Assembly: GCA_026932145.1 (NCBI GenBank)
Contig: JAIXKT010000048.1
Coordinates: 1-58,170 of the forward strand
Reading direction: 5' to 3'
Source of the DNA: Bacteroidia bacterium
GTDB lineage: Bacteria; Bacteroidota; Bacteroidia; J057; JAIXKT01
Length of the DNA stretch: 58,170 nucleotides
Below, in pieces: positions 45,335 through 54,922 of this stretch. The notes under the pieces were generated by a model. The model made no database searches and was not told the DNA's origin. It saw only the letters and a program-made list of their open reading frames with translations. A program made the position numbers and the translations under genes. Numbering within the stretch: the first letter of the stretch is position 1; every line of letters begins with the position of its first letter.

Positions 45335-48322
45335 TCAAAATAACTGGTCATATACTGCCTGAAAATAAACCATTGCGCCCACTGTTGGAGAGCCGTAGGC
45401 TTCGATATGCCGGTTATTCAGAATATTGGTTCCGCCTATACGGAAGTTTGTTTTGAGTGTTGGAACCCGATATGAAATTTGGGCATCTATAACGCTGTAA
45501 GTAGGTACCATTCCTTTTCCAAAACCATCATAAAACTCATAAGCATCATTCCACCGGTAATTTATAGCAAAGCCAAAGTTTTTAGCAAGATTTCTACCCG
45601 CAAAGCCAACATTAGCTTTGTGTTTTGGCGTGTTGAAACCATTGATAATATCGTCTCTCAGAATTTCTTCGGTTAAAAACTGCTTATTATAGTTGTAGTT
45701 AGCTGTTATAGAAAACTTTGGAGAGAAAGCAAACATCGTTCCGGCAGCAAATCCGTGCGCCATTACCTTAGTTGGGGTGTTAATATATCGTTGATAACGA
45801 ATAAGATAATCGTCTCGATTAGGCTTCGCCATTAATTCCGGGGTTAAGTGGTAAAACTGGCCTGTAGAATCTTTTTTGGGTCCCCACAATCCAAAACTTC
45901 CTATAAAGTCATAGTATTGGTTTACATAATAATTCAAATCTATGTATAAACACTTGAGTAGTAGTGTTTTGTATCCAAATTCGAGAGCTTGTATTTTTTC
46001 TGGCCGGATACTTTCAATAGATGCTTGCCGCAGGTATTTTTCAGGATTTGCTACGCCATTTTTAACGGCTCCATCATATTCAGTTACAGAGCTTGAAGTA
46101 TAGCTATTCCCGATAATTCCGTGAAGTTCGTCAGCAGCCTTTAAAGCACTAATGTATTGAAATACATTAACAAATAGATTAATATATTGAGCTTGAAGGG
46201 TTGGCATACGGAATCCTGTTTGGGCAGAGGCTCTAAAATTGTGGTTGTTATTTTTTCCCAACGAGACTACGGCAGCTATTCTGGGGCTATATTGCCATTG
46301 GAAATTGGTATTTTTATCTGCACGAATAGAGCCAATTAGTTTTAGGTGGTTCTTTAGGAGTTTTTTGGAACCTTGCAAATATGCTCCAAATTCATGATTT
46401 TTAAGGGCACCGTTAGTATCAGAGAAGATAGTGCCTTGTGAGTTCATGACATAGGTACGGTAGCTTCCGCCGGCTAATAAGTCCATGAATTTAACTTCAT
46501 TTTTGAAATCATACTGGCCTTCTGCATGGTACATGGAGCTTTTATCAATAAACTTAGCTCCGGTTTCAAAGTTAGCTACCGATACAACGCTGTTTAAGGC
46601 TTGTGCAAATTCCGGTGTACCTGCTTGATACGCGGCTCGACCTTTAAATGGGAGTGCCGAAGGGTTATTCGGATCTCCTCCAAATAGCTGAACTAAACTG
46701 CGGTAAATATCTTCGTTATTGGCATTGGCAAAGGCGCGGGCTGCGTCGTGGTCAAAGGGCTTAATAGCAGGACCATTGGGGCGAATGATATTGTAAATCT
46801 GGCTTAGTAACGGGTCGTTTACAAGTTTTCCGCTGTAAGCAACAAAGTATTGATTAAACCAGTTTTCATCGCTTTTTGCCATCCTGTTTACATTGATAGC
46901 AGCGAAACGGCTGTCATAGGATTTGCCGGCGTTTTCAAAACTGCCATAACCGCGTAGAAAGAAATTATCTCCATTAAGCTCTATTTTGTGCTGAAAAAAT
47001 TCAAAGTCCTTGATTGAATAGCGGTTTTGGACTTGATAAACGGTTGTTCCGTTGCTATATTTGCTGAGGGCGGAGATTTCAACTTTTTCATTTAGGCGGT
47101 AATGCAGGCTAATGTCAGCTTTAAAGTTGTAGGTGTTGTAGTCCACTAAGTCTTGTTCTCTGAATCCGTTTCGGGCGATGCGTGTTTTTTTGAGGGGTAC
47201 TCCGGTAAGGCCGTAGTTTGCCAAGGTGAGGGAGTCAATGACAGCACTTACTTCGTCGCCGTAGATATTCAGGCCGTCATAACCGGGGTTTTGTGGGCCG
47301 GGTGTGTTTACTTCAACACCGGAGTAGTCTGCTACGTCTCGGTAATCCGTTGCGTGCCAGTCGTTTGCTTTTACCATACTTAGGTTAAATTTAAAACCTA
47401 AGCGGTTGTTGATTACTTTGGCAAAGCGAATTGCTGCATCGTAATAAGGGCTTATCGGGGCATCTTTTTTATCCAAATGATTAGCTCCTCCGCGAACAGA
47501 GGCACTGATGCCCGGGTATTTGAACGGGTCTTTGGTTGTAACGTTCAGAATACCGTTAAAGGCATTGGGGCCATACAAAGCGGAAGCCGCCCCCGGAATC
47601 AATTCAACGTTAGCAATGTCTAAATCTGCTCCGCCGGTAATTGAGCCAATTGAGAAGTTAAGACCCGGAGCCTGGGTATCCATATTATCAACCCGTTGCA
47701 CAAAACGAGTATTGCCCGTACTGTTAAAACCACGAGTATTTATAATCTTAAACAACATACTGGTTCCCAACTGATCTACACCTTTCATGGTTGCTACGGC
47801 GTCATAAACAGAGGTTGCCGGGGATTCTTTAATGGTGAGTAAGTCAATTTTTTCTACGGTGATGGGGGATTCTAAGATGGTTTCGCTCACGCGGGAAGCG
47901 GATATAACCACTTCTTTGGCCATAATACTTTCTTCTTTCATTTTGATAGTAAGGTTGGTATTTGACCCTTTAGAAACCGGTAACGTTATGCTTGCGTAGC
48001 CAACATAGCTAAATACCAAATTGATAGGCTTAGCTAAATCCACAGAAAAACGAAATGTTCCGTCATTTTCGGTTATTGTGCCGGCAATTTTTCCCTCTAC
48101 TTTTATATAAACGCCGATTAGTGGCTCTTCATCAGCCTCATCAACTACTTTTCCGGTAATTTCAGTTAAAATTGAATTTGGATTAGCCGATTTAGGCTGT
48201 GAAGTAGTATTGGTGGAGATGTTTTTGGGGTTTTTACTTGTATCCCTTGTGCGATTATTTTCCTGTGCAAAAGATAAAAAGTGAATAAGGTAACATCCTA
48301 AAAGCAGTAACGTTCGCTTCAT
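45335..48322 (-). CDS. TonB-dependent outer-membrane receptor with CarboxypepD_reg domain
   Basis: The 995-residue protein (from the ATG at 48322) has a signal peptide (MKRTLLLLGCYLIHFLSFAQ) and a Ser/Asn-rich linker. A carboxypeptidase-regulatory-like beta domain (about residues 50-130) and a plug domain (130-250; MKGVDQLGTSMLFKIINTRG) come next, then a 22-stranded barrel ending in an aromatic residue (DQLF). The substrate cannot be told. It is large and lacks a neighbouring SusD, so it is not a typical glycan SusC; metal chelates or cobalamin are possible. An upstream TTG at 48334 is unlikely to be the start. hemE follows 34 bases on but seems to have its own promoter. Confidence 0.88.
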   Translation of the reverse strand: MKRTLLLLGCYLIHFLSFAQENNRTRDTSKNPKNISTNTTSQPKSANPNSILTEITGKVVDEADEEPLIGVYIKVEGKIAGTITENDGTFRFSVDLAKPINLVFSYVGYASITLPVSKGSNTNLTIKMKEESIMAKEVVISASRVSETILESPITVEKIDLLTIKESPATSVYDAVATMKGVDQLGTSMLFKIINTRGFNSTGNTRFVQRVDNMDTQAPGLNFSIGSITGGADLDIANVELIPGAASALYGPNAFNGILNVTTKDPFKYPGISASVRGGANHLDKKDAPISPYYDAAIRFAKVINNRLGFKFNLSMVKANDWHATDYRDVADYSGVEVNTPGPQNPGYDGLNIYGDEVSAVIDSLTLANYGLTGVPLKKTRIARNGFREQDLVDYNTYNFKADISLHYRLNEKVEISALSKYSNGTTVYQVQNRYSIKDFEFFQHKIELNGDNFFLRGYGSFENAGKSYDSRFAAINVNRMAKSDENWFNQYFVAYSGKLVNDPLLSQIYNIIRPNGPAIKPFDHDAARAFANANNEDIYRSLVQLFGGDPNNPSALPFKGRAAYQAGTPEFAQALNSVVSVANFETGAKFIDKSSMYHAEGQYDFKNEVKFMDLLAGGSYRTYVMNSQGTIFSDTNGALKNHEFGAYLQGSKKLLKNHLKLIGSIRADKNTNFQWQYSPRIAAVVSLGKNNNHNFRASAQTGFRMPTLQAQYINLFVNVFQYISALKAADELHGIIGNSYTSSSVTEYDGAVKNGVANPEKYLRQASIESIRPEKIQALEFGYKTLLLKCLYIDLNYYVNQYYDFIGSFGLWGPKKDSTGQFYHLTPELMAKPNRDDYLIRYQRYINTPTKVMAHGFAAGTMFAFSPKFSITANYNYNKQFLTEEILRDDIINGFNTPKHKANVGFAGRNLAKNFGFAINYRWNDAYEFYDGFGKGMVPTYSVIDAQISYRVPTLKTNFRIGGTNILNNRHIEAYGSPTVGAMVYFQAVYDQLF

Positions 48323-48713
48323 GATTTTGTTCAATGACGTTTGCGAAATAAATAAATTATTAAATACATTATTTTACCAGATTTAAAAAAATACCAACAA
48401 AAACTGATAAAACCTCACGAAGAATTAGTTTTTAAGTTTAGTGTGGAAACTTTTAGAACGTCTTTGATAGCAAAAAAACAAACTCACCAGCAAAGCGAAT
48501 AGCTACCTATTTTTGAAATCTATTTTTACGCCTATTAGAACTACTCAGAAAATACTGTACTTTTGAGATCGGATAGTCATTAGTTTTTGTGTTTTTTCAA
48601 CCATAAATATATTGATTATCAGTATTTATCCAAATATTCTAAATATCTATTTTGCTAAAAATAAACCGCTTATTTGCCTTTTTAGTGAAATATTGTTAAT
48701 AAGAGTTTAAACT
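48323..48713. other. Divergent intergenic region between TonB receptor and membrane glycosyltransferase-like gene
   Basis: No gene is visible. Two plus-strand TAnnTTTG boxes, TATTTTTG (48508-48515) and TACTTTTG (48558-48565), lie 150-200 nt before the plus-strand gene and would give a long leader. A near-match TTATTTCG sits about 20 nt before the receptor ATG on the minus strand. I see no riboswitch or repeat. Confidence 0.4.
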
Positions 48714-50507
48714 ATGTCTTTTAGTAAAATAAAGCTATCAATATTTTCATTATTAGTATGTTATGTTGTTATTTTATATACAGCATTTATTTTTTATCCA
48801 AGGTGGAATCAGGCAAAGACTGAGGCTACGCTTAGCTGGGATGTGTCAGGATACTATCTGTATTTACCGGCTATATTTATTTACGGAGATATTGAACATT
48901 GCGCTTTTAAAGACAGCATTTTAGCTAAATACAGCCCTACGCCGGATTTTCAGCAGGCTTTTATTCATCAGCAATCAGGGCACTATGTGATGAAGTACTC
49001 AGCAGGGCAAGCTATCACCATGCTGCCATACTTCACAATTGCTCATATTTGGGCTAAAAGTTCTTCCATTTATCCTGCTGACGGATTCTCGTTTCCGTAT
49101 CAGGTTTGTATAGGAGTGGGGATGATGCTCTATGCGCTGATAGGGTTGTTCTTTTTGCGAAAAATATTACTACACTACTTTTCTGATACCGTAACGGCTA
49201 TAGTCCTGCTGCTGTTGGTAATCGGAACAAATTATCTAAACTACTCTGCCATTGACCAAGCGATGACCCATAATGTGCTGTTTACTATCTACACATTGCT
49301 AATATGGTGCAGTATAAGATATTACAATAAAACGAACCTAAAAATAGCTTTATTTATTGGCTTTTTGTGTGGTTTAGCGACCTTAATTCGACCTACAGAT
49401 ATAATTTCAGTTTTGATTCCTGTTTTATGGGGAATAAATAGTATTCAAGAATTTAGAGAAAGATTTATGCTCATTACCAAGAATTATAAACATTTCTTGA
49501 TTTCAGCAGTTGTTTTTGGGCTAATCGTTTTGATTCAGCCAATTTATTGGAAATTGGTAAGTGGTGATTGGGTAGTTTATAGCTATCAAGATCAAGGATT
49601 TAGCTGGCTAAGCCCACATTTAAAGGACTATCTGTTTAGCTATCGTTGTGGTTGGTTAAGATACTGCCCTATGATGCTGATTCCATTTATAGGTGTTTTT
49701 TTCTTGTATAAACCTAAGGTTAATTTTATCCCAACATTATTTTTAATGTTTATCAGTCTTTACATTGTATCAGCTTGGGATGTATGGGATTACGGAGGTA
49801 CTGCCGGGCGGGCGATGGTTCAATATTACCCGATTTTTAGCATTGCCTTTGCCGGAATAACTCAATTTGTACATACCCGAAAAATAGCTATGGGTATCTT
49901 TTATCCCATAATTCTGTTATTTATGTATCTGAATATCTGGTGGATATACAATGCCCATGTTGGAACAGTGCAAGTTTCTGAAGTTAGTCATGAATATTAC
50001 TGGGAAAAAGTGGGAAGATGGACAAGCAATGAATCTGACCTAAAATTGCTTGACAATAAATTTTCGTTTACCGGATACCCTAAGTGTTCCGAACAGATAT
50101 ACTTAAATACATTTGACGGAGATACATCTGCAAATGCAACCATTTTAAACGAAAACCCAAAAATACAACTGACAAATGACCTGCAATATTCCCCAAAATA
50201 CATCGTAAACAATAACAAACTACCCAAAAAATGGGCAAGGGTGTATGCAAAATTCGGCTGCACAGTTAAAGAATGGGATGTGTGGAAACAAACACAATTT
50301 TCTGTAAATTTTTACAAAAACAATGAGAATATACAACAAAACCTAATCAGGGTTCATCGTTTTTTGCAAAATGGAGAAGAAAAAGAAATCTACCTTGATG
50401 CCATTTGCCCAAAAGAATGGGATTATATGTCTATTTATTTTTGGAACGCAACCAACGATAAAACACTGTATATTGATGATTTAAAAGTAGTCCTGTTTGA
50501 TGAATAG
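48714..50507 (+). CDS. GT-C-like membrane glycosyltransferase with C-terminal beta domain
   Basis: The 597-residue protein has about ten membrane helices in the first ~400 residues. Near the N-terminus, after the first helix, SWDVSGYYLYLPA puts an Asp in the first extracytoplasmic loop, as in GT-C/ArnT-type enzymes that use lipid-linked sugars; RPTD lies in a later loop. The last ~190 residues are soluble and rich in beta strand (TLYIDDLKVVLFDE at the end), like a carbohydrate-binding or jelly-roll domain. A GT-C identity is likely but the donor and acceptor are unknown. It is a single gene, convergent with crcB. Confidence 0.65.
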   Translation: MSFSKIKLSIFSLLVCYVVILYTAFIFYPRWNQAKTEATLSWDVSGYYLYLPAIFIYGDIEHCAFKDSILAKYSPTPDFQQAFIHQQSGHYVMKYSAGQAITMLPYFTIAHIWAKSSSIYPADGFSFPYQVCIGVGMMLYALIGLFFLRKILLHYFSDTVTAIVLLLLVIGTNYLNYSAIDQAMTHNVLFTIYTLLIWCSIRYYNKTNLKIALFIGFLCGLATLIRPTDIISVLIPVLWGINSIQEFRERFMLITKNYKHFLISAVVFGLIVLIQPIYWKLVSGDWVVYSYQDQGFSWLSPHLKDYLFSYRCGWLRYCPMMLIPFIGVFFLYKPKVNFIPTLFLMFISLYIVSAWDVWDYGGTAGRAMVQYYPIFSIAFAGITQFVHTRKIAMGIFYPIILLFMYLNIWWIYNAHVGTVQVSEVSHEYYWEKVGRWTSNESDLKLLDNKFSFTGYPKCSEQIYLNTFDGDTSANATILNENPKIQLTNDLQYSPKYIVNNNKLPKKWARVYAKFGCTVKEWDVWKQTQFSVNFYKNNENIQQNLIRVHRFLQNGEEKEIYLDAICPKEWDYMSIYFWNATNDKTLYIDDLKVVLFDE

Positions 50508-50592
50508 GCTGTTTTGATTCTTGATAAGGATATAACCAATTTAAACTTTACTCCCAAAAATATCATTAACACAAACAGGTTTTAGCATAAAA

Positions 50593-50979
50593 TTATCTCA
50601 GAACAATAAGCTTTGAACCAGCCCAAATCCCCAAAAAACAGAGAATCAGGCTCAGCAAAACATATAAAACCCCCAAAGAATAGCTACCCAGTTTGAAAAA
50701 CAGTATCGTTTCGGCAGCAAAAGTCGAAAATGTAGTGAATCCACCACAAAAACCGGTTAATAGAAGTAATTTATAGAGTTGATTTTCAGGATTTTGAAGA
50801 GATAACCAATTGTAAATTATTCCAAAAATTAAGCATCCTAAGAAGTTGGCACAAAGCGTTGCCCAAGGAAATAAATTGGTTTTTGAGACCAATAAAACCG
50901 ATATTCCATATCTAAGCATTGACCCAGCTGCGCTCCCAATTCCAACCCAAATAAAATTCACTGCTTTTTTGAAATACAC
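50593..50979 (-). CDS. crcB: Fluoride channel CrcB/Fluc
   Basis: Fluc channels export fluoride as dual-topology dimers. The 128-residue protein has four membrane helices, the Asn/Arg-rich first loop SMLRYG, and the pore signature GGFTTFSTFAAE. The first codon is a GTG; a second in-frame GTG at 50961 gives the more usual N-terminus NFIWVGIGSAAGS and may be the real start. It lies 15-33 bases after the Crp/Fnr gene and is likely co-transcribed. I see no fluoride riboswitch before it. Confidence 0.9.
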   Translation of the reverse strand: MYFKKAVNFIWVGIGSAAGSMLRYGISVLLVSKTNLFPWATLCANFLGCLIFGIIYNWLSLQNPENQLYKLLLLTGFCGGFTTFSTFAAETILFFKLGSYSLGVLYVLLSLILCFLGIWAGSKLIVLR

Positions 50980-50994
50980 CTAAACGGTCTATAA

Positions 50995-51714
50995 TTACTC
51001 AAAGACATTAGCACTCCGGATAAGTTTTTTTATATCCAGAATCCTGATTTTTTTCCCTGATAAAGAAATGATATGGGATTCATTCAGTTCAGATAAAAAG
51101 CGGGTTGCTGTTTCGCGCACTGTGCCGGCAATTCCGGCAATCTCATCCCGCTTTAAGTTGATATTCAGGGTAGCACCATCTTCTTCGAAACCATAAATTT
51201 CTTTTAGAATCAAAATTGATTCGGCGACTCTCTCCCGAACTGTTTTTTGAGCCATACGCATAGCTTTTTCCTCTGCATTTTTTAAATCAGTAGCTAGCAA
51301 ACTTAAAAAACGAAAACTCAACTCCGGAAAATCCCGTATTAACCTAAACAAAACAGATGAAGAAATATAACAAACATGAGACTCTTCGATAGCCGATGCT
51401 GAACAAGTATATTTATCGTTATTAAACAAGGTTCTATAACCCAGCACATCACCTTCTCTGGCAAAACGAACAATTTGCTCTCTCCCTTCGTAGCCGTATT
51501 TAGAGATTTTAACTTTCCCTTTATTCAAAATATAAATTCCAGAAGGAAACTGCCCTTCTTTAAAGATAAGTTCTCCGTAGTAAAAGACCATTGTGCTTTT
51601 GACGGCCATAAGCTCCTCTAATTTTTCAGGAGGCAAGACACTAAAAACAGACATCTTCCTGCTGTCGCACTTATCGCACTCCAAACAACAATCCTTTATT
51701 TTAGTGTGTTTCAT
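50995..51714 (-). CDS. Crp/Fnr family regulator with N-terminal cysteine cluster
   Basis: The 239-residue protein (ATG at 51714) has a cyclic-nucleotide-binding-type sensor domain (about residues 30-140), a long dimer helix (about 141-165) and a C-terminal winged HTH with GIAGTVRETATRFLSELNE. The N-terminus carries C9, C10, C13 and C16 (CCLECDKC), and two more Cys occur in TCSASAIEESHVCYI. FNR proteins bind [4Fe-4S] with three N-terminal Cys plus one internal Cys, so redox or oxygen sensing is plausible but not shown. It is transcribed with crcB. An upstream GTG at 51753 is less likely, as a -7-like TTATTTTG lies about 13 nt before the ATG. Confidence 0.85.
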   Translation of the reverse strand: MKHTKIKDCCLECDKCDSRKMSVFSVLPPEKLEELMAVKSTMVFYYGELIFKEGQFPSGIYILNKGKVKISKYGYEGREQIVRFAREGDVLGYRTLFNNDKYTCSASAIEESHVCYISSSVLFRLIRDFPELSFRFLSLLATDLKNAEEKAMRMAQKTVRERVAESILILKEIYGFEEDGATLNINLKRDEIAGIAGTVRETATRFLSELNESHIISLSGKKIRILDIKKLIRSANVFE

Positions 51715-51938
51715 AGGGGATTTTTTACAAAATAATGCGGCACATAAAACCACCCGCTAAGTTATAGCAACTTAGTTTAGTTACATTTATATGTGGCGAA
51801 TGAACGCAAATGTAATGCTTTTCTATTGAAAAAAATAAACTTAGATAATTTATTTGTATAGGGTATCTAAAATTGTACTTTTTATGGATAGATTTTGAGC
51901 TGAATTTTGTTACGTGAAATAGTTAATTTGTTATTTTG

Positions 51939-51946
51939 TACTTTTG
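51939..51946 (+). promoter_or_regulatory. -7 element TACTTTTG, 10 nt before the pruA ATG
   Basis: This is a perfect TAnnTTTG match; a second near-match, TTATTTTG, lies directly before it. The leader can be only a few bases long. Confidence 0.5.
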
Positions 51947-51956
51947 AAAGCAATTT

Positions 51957-53576
51957 ATGAATGCACTTTCTGTAAACCCTGCTCCTGAGAATGAGCCTAT
52001 TTTAGGGTATTTAGCCGGTACTTCTGAGCGGCTTCGTTTAGAGGCAGAACTTGCCCATCAACGCAGTTCTACCGTTGAAGTTCCGATGTATATTGGTTCT
52101 GAGCGTGTTTTGACCCAAGACCGCCGGCGGATGTCGCCCCCGCATGACCACCAGCATACTTTGGGTTATGCCCACTTTGGCAATACAGCTCATGTTCAAG
52201 CAGCTATCCAAGCGGCTTTGGCAGCCAAATCTAACTGGGAAAACTTACCTTGGGAGCACCGAGCCGCGATATTCCTAAAGGCTGCCGACTTAATCTCTAC
52301 CAAATACAGAGCACGTATTTTGGCCGCTACCATGTTGGCACAGTCTAAAAATATCTTCCAAGGAGAAATAGATGCTGTATGTGAATTAGCTGATTTCCTG
52401 CGATTTAACGTTCATTATCTACGGGAAATCTATTCAATGCAACCGGTTTCCTCTCCCTTGATCTGGAACCGCGTAGAATATCGCCCATTAGAAGGTTTTG
52501 TATTTGCCATTACACCATTTAATTTTACAGCTATTGCAGGAAATCTGCCGGCTTCACCGGTTTTGATGGGAAACACCTGCGTATGGAAACCTGCTGATAG
52601 TCAAATATTTTCAGCTCAAGTAGTGATGGAGATATTCTTAGAAGCCGGACTGCCTCCGGGAGTTATTAACCTGATTTATGTTGATGGCCCGGCTGCCGGA
52701 GATGTTATTTTCAAACAGCCTGATTTTGCAGGTGTCCATTTCACCGGCTCTACGGCTGTTTTTCAGCATATCTGGAAATCAATAGGAGAAAATATTCGTT
52801 GTTACAAAAGCTATCCCAGAATTGTGGGGGAAACAGGCGGTAAAGACTTTGTATTAGTACACAATTCTGCCGATGTTGCCGGAGCTATCACCGCCATCAC
52901 AAGAGGTGCTTTTGAATTTCAAGGCCAAAAATGCTCCGCTGCTTCACGCGTTTATCTGCCGGAATCAATCGCTCAATCAATCATAGAAGGCGTAAAAAAA
53001 GACGTTGAGTCTATGTCCGTAGGCAAAACCGAAGACTTTTCTAATTTCATAAATGCTGTTATTGACGAGCGAGCTTTCGATAAAATTATGAATTATATCG
53101 AAAAAGCCAAAAATGACCCGCAACTTACGCTTATTTGCGGCGGTGAAGGCTCTAAAGAATCCGGCTACTTTGTGAAACCAACAGTATTTGTAACCCAAAA
53201 TCCGCGCTCTTTAACTATGTGCGAAGAAATTTTTGGCCCGGTTTTAACAATCTATGTATATCCAGATAACGAATGGGAAAAAACATTAGAATTAGTAAAC
53301 ACAACCTCGCCTTATGCCTTGACGGGTGCTATCTGGAGTCAAGACCGCTACGCAATGCAGCAAGCAATGACAGCCTTAACACACGCAGCCGGTAATTTAT
53401 ATCTAAATGATAAACCTACCGGAGCAGTAGTAGGCCAACAGCCTTTTGGCGGCGGAAGAGCCTCCGGAACCAACGACAAAGCCGGCTCGCTATTCAACCT
53501 ATTGCGTTGGGTATCCCCCAGAACAATCAAGGAAAATTTCGTACCACCGACAAATTACCGCTACGGATACCAATAA
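51957..53576 (+). CDS. pruA: L-glutamate gamma-semialdehyde dehydrogenase
   Basis: PruA (1-pyrroline-5-carboxylate dehydrogenase) oxidises glutamate semialdehyde to glutamate with NAD+ in proline breakdown. The 539-residue length is normal for the stand-alone enzyme. It shows ITPFNFTAIAGNLPASPVL, the NAD loop FTGSTAVF, the Glu in GETGGKDF, and the catalytic Cys C326 in FEFQGQKCSAASR. No proline dehydrogenase gene is adjacent. aroA begins 35 bases after the stop. Confidence 0.95.
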   Translation: MNALSVNPAPENEPILGYLAGTSERLRLEAELAHQRSSTVEVPMYIGSERVLTQDRRRMSPPHDHQHTLGYAHFGNTAHVQAAIQAALAAKSNWENLPWEHRAAIFLKAADLISTKYRARILAATMLAQSKNIFQGEIDAVCELADFLRFNVHYLREIYSMQPVSSPLIWNRVEYRPLEGFVFAITPFNFTAIAGNLPASPVLMGNTCVWKPADSQIFSAQVVMEIFLEAGLPPGVINLIYVDGPAAGDVIFKQPDFAGVHFTGSTAVFQHIWKSIGENIRCYKSYPRIVGETGGKDFVLVHNSADVAGAITAITRGAFEFQGQKCSAASRVYLPESIAQSIIEGVKKDVESMSVGKTEDFSNFINAVIDERAFDKIMNYIEKAKNDPQLTLICGGEGSKESGYFVKPTVFVTQNPRSLTMCEEIFGPVLTIYVYPDNEWEKTLELVNTTSPYALTGAIWSQDRYAMQQAMTALTHAAGNLYLNDKPTGAVVGQQPFGGGRASGTNDKAGSLFNLLRWVSPRTIKENFVPPTNYRYGYQ

Positions 53577-53611
53577 ATCAACTTTGGTAATTACACTGAA
53601 TTTCAAAAAAT

Positions 53612-54901
53612 TTGAGTAACCTAAAATTACTTGCTCGGGCAGATTATGTAGAGGGAGTTGTTAATGCACCACCGTCAAAAAGCGAAGCCCAACGTTATTT
53701 AGTAGGAGCACTATTAGCTAACAATCAAACATCCCTGCTTAAAAATCTGGGAGAAAGTACGGATGTTTTAGCTGCGCAGTCTGCCATTCAGCAGTTAGGA
53801 GCATCTGTAATATCTGATAATCAAATTGTTACTGTTTTGGGTGCGCAGCACTTAGCTGCGCCCAAGCAGTTATTTTGCGGAGAATCCGGATTAGGGTTTC
53901 GGCTGCTGATGCCAGTCGTTTCTTTACAGCCGGAACCGGTTATGTTGACGGGAATCGGTACATTACTTTTTCGGAAGCAGGAAGGCTATCGGGATGCCTT
54001 ACCTGAATCCGGTGTATTCTTTGCAACATCTTATGGCTATCCTCCGGTTATTGTACGCGGCCCAATGCAGGGCGGGAAAATATCATTATCCGGAAAATTT
54101 GGTTCTCAGTATTTAAGTGGTTTATTATTTGCCTTGCCAAAAGCTCCACAAGATAGCTTTCTAACCGTTGAGAACCCAACCAGCAAGCCATACATTCAGC
54201 TTACATTGCAAATTTTAGCTCAGTTTGGGATTCATATTGAAGCGAATGAGGCATTAACTACGTTTAGTATTCCGGGCAGGCAGAGTTATCAAGGTGCAAC
54301 TGCAACCATAAGCGGGGATTGGAGTGGAGCCGCTTTTTTAGCCGCTGCCGCCGCTATTAACGGACACATTCAAATAGCTGGTCTTCAAGCTAATAGCTAC
54401 CAAGCGGATGAAAAAATCCTCACTATACTGCAAATGATGGGAGCCAAAGTTGAATGGAAAGATAGCATCCTAAGTATTCAAAGTACCGGATTTTTACAGG
54501 GAATTTCTACGGATTTAACACACTGTCCGGATTTATTTCCGGTAATAGCGATGTTAGCTTGCTTTGCTCAAAGCAATTCGTATTTACGTGGTATTAAGCG
54601 TTTAACGAATAAGGAAAGTAATCGAGCTGCTGTAATTCAAGCGCAATTTTCCAAAACTGGCGCAGCTATTAGTTTGCATTCAGAAACGGATACTATGATG
54701 ATTTCGCCAGCACAAACTCGCCCACGAGTAGCTGTATTTCGTCCTGAAAATGACCACCGCATTGCTATGGCTGCAGCCTTAGCCGGGTTCTTTTTATCGC
54801 AAGGGGCTATTATAGACCAGCCTCATTGTGTGCAAAAGTCTTTCCCCGATTATTGGAGCGTATTGCAGCAAATCGGCTTTAGCACTCGGACTTATTCCTA
54901 A
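53612..54901 (+). CDS. aroA: 3-phosphoshikimate 1-carboxyvinyltransferase (EPSP synthase), divergent active-site loop
   Basis: EPSP synthase joins PEP to shikimate 3-phosphate in the chorismate pathway. The 429-residue protein keeps APPSKSEAQR (the Lys and Arg that bind S3P), GSQYLSGLL, GDWSGAAF, the PDLFP Asp, NKESNR, NDHRIAMA and the QKSFP Lys. The PEP loop is unusual: GESGLGFRLL (residues 90-99) in place of GNAGTAMRPL, so the positions of E. coli T97 and P101 are both Leu. The R124 loop reads FRKQEG in place of ERPIG, though the Arg itself is kept. It begins with TTG and may be read from pruA's transcript. Confidence 0.85.
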   Translation: MSNLKLLARADYVEGVVNAPPSKSEAQRYLVGALLANNQTSLLKNLGESTDVLAAQSAIQQLGASVISDNQIVTVLGAQHLAAPKQLFCGESGLGFRLLMPVVSLQPEPVMLTGIGTLLFRKQEGYRDALPESGVFFATSYGYPPVIVRGPMQGGKISLSGKFGSQYLSGLLFALPKAPQDSFLTVENPTSKPYIQLTLQILAQFGIHIEANEALTTFSIPGRQSYQGATATISGDWSGAAFLAAAAAINGHIQIAGLQANSYQADEKILTILQMMGAKVEWKDSILSIQSTGFLQGISTDLTHCPDLFPVIAMLACFAQSNSYLRGIKRLTNKESNRAAVIQAQFSKTGAAISLHSETDTMMISPAQTRPRVAVFRPENDHRIAMAAALAGFFLSQGAIIDQPHCVQKSFPDYWSVLQQIGFSTRTYS

Positions 54902-54922
54902 AACATTCAGTATCAGAGTGTT

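Noticed and set aside
45335-48322. The TonB receptor as the SusC half of a polysaccharide-utilisation locus.
   Set aside because: No SusD homolog, glycoside hydrolase or sensor of a PUL is adjacent.
50980-51000. A fluoride riboswitch before crcB.
   Set aside because: Only 15-33 bases lie between the Crp/Fnr stop and crcB, too few for the aptamer, and no matching fold is seen.
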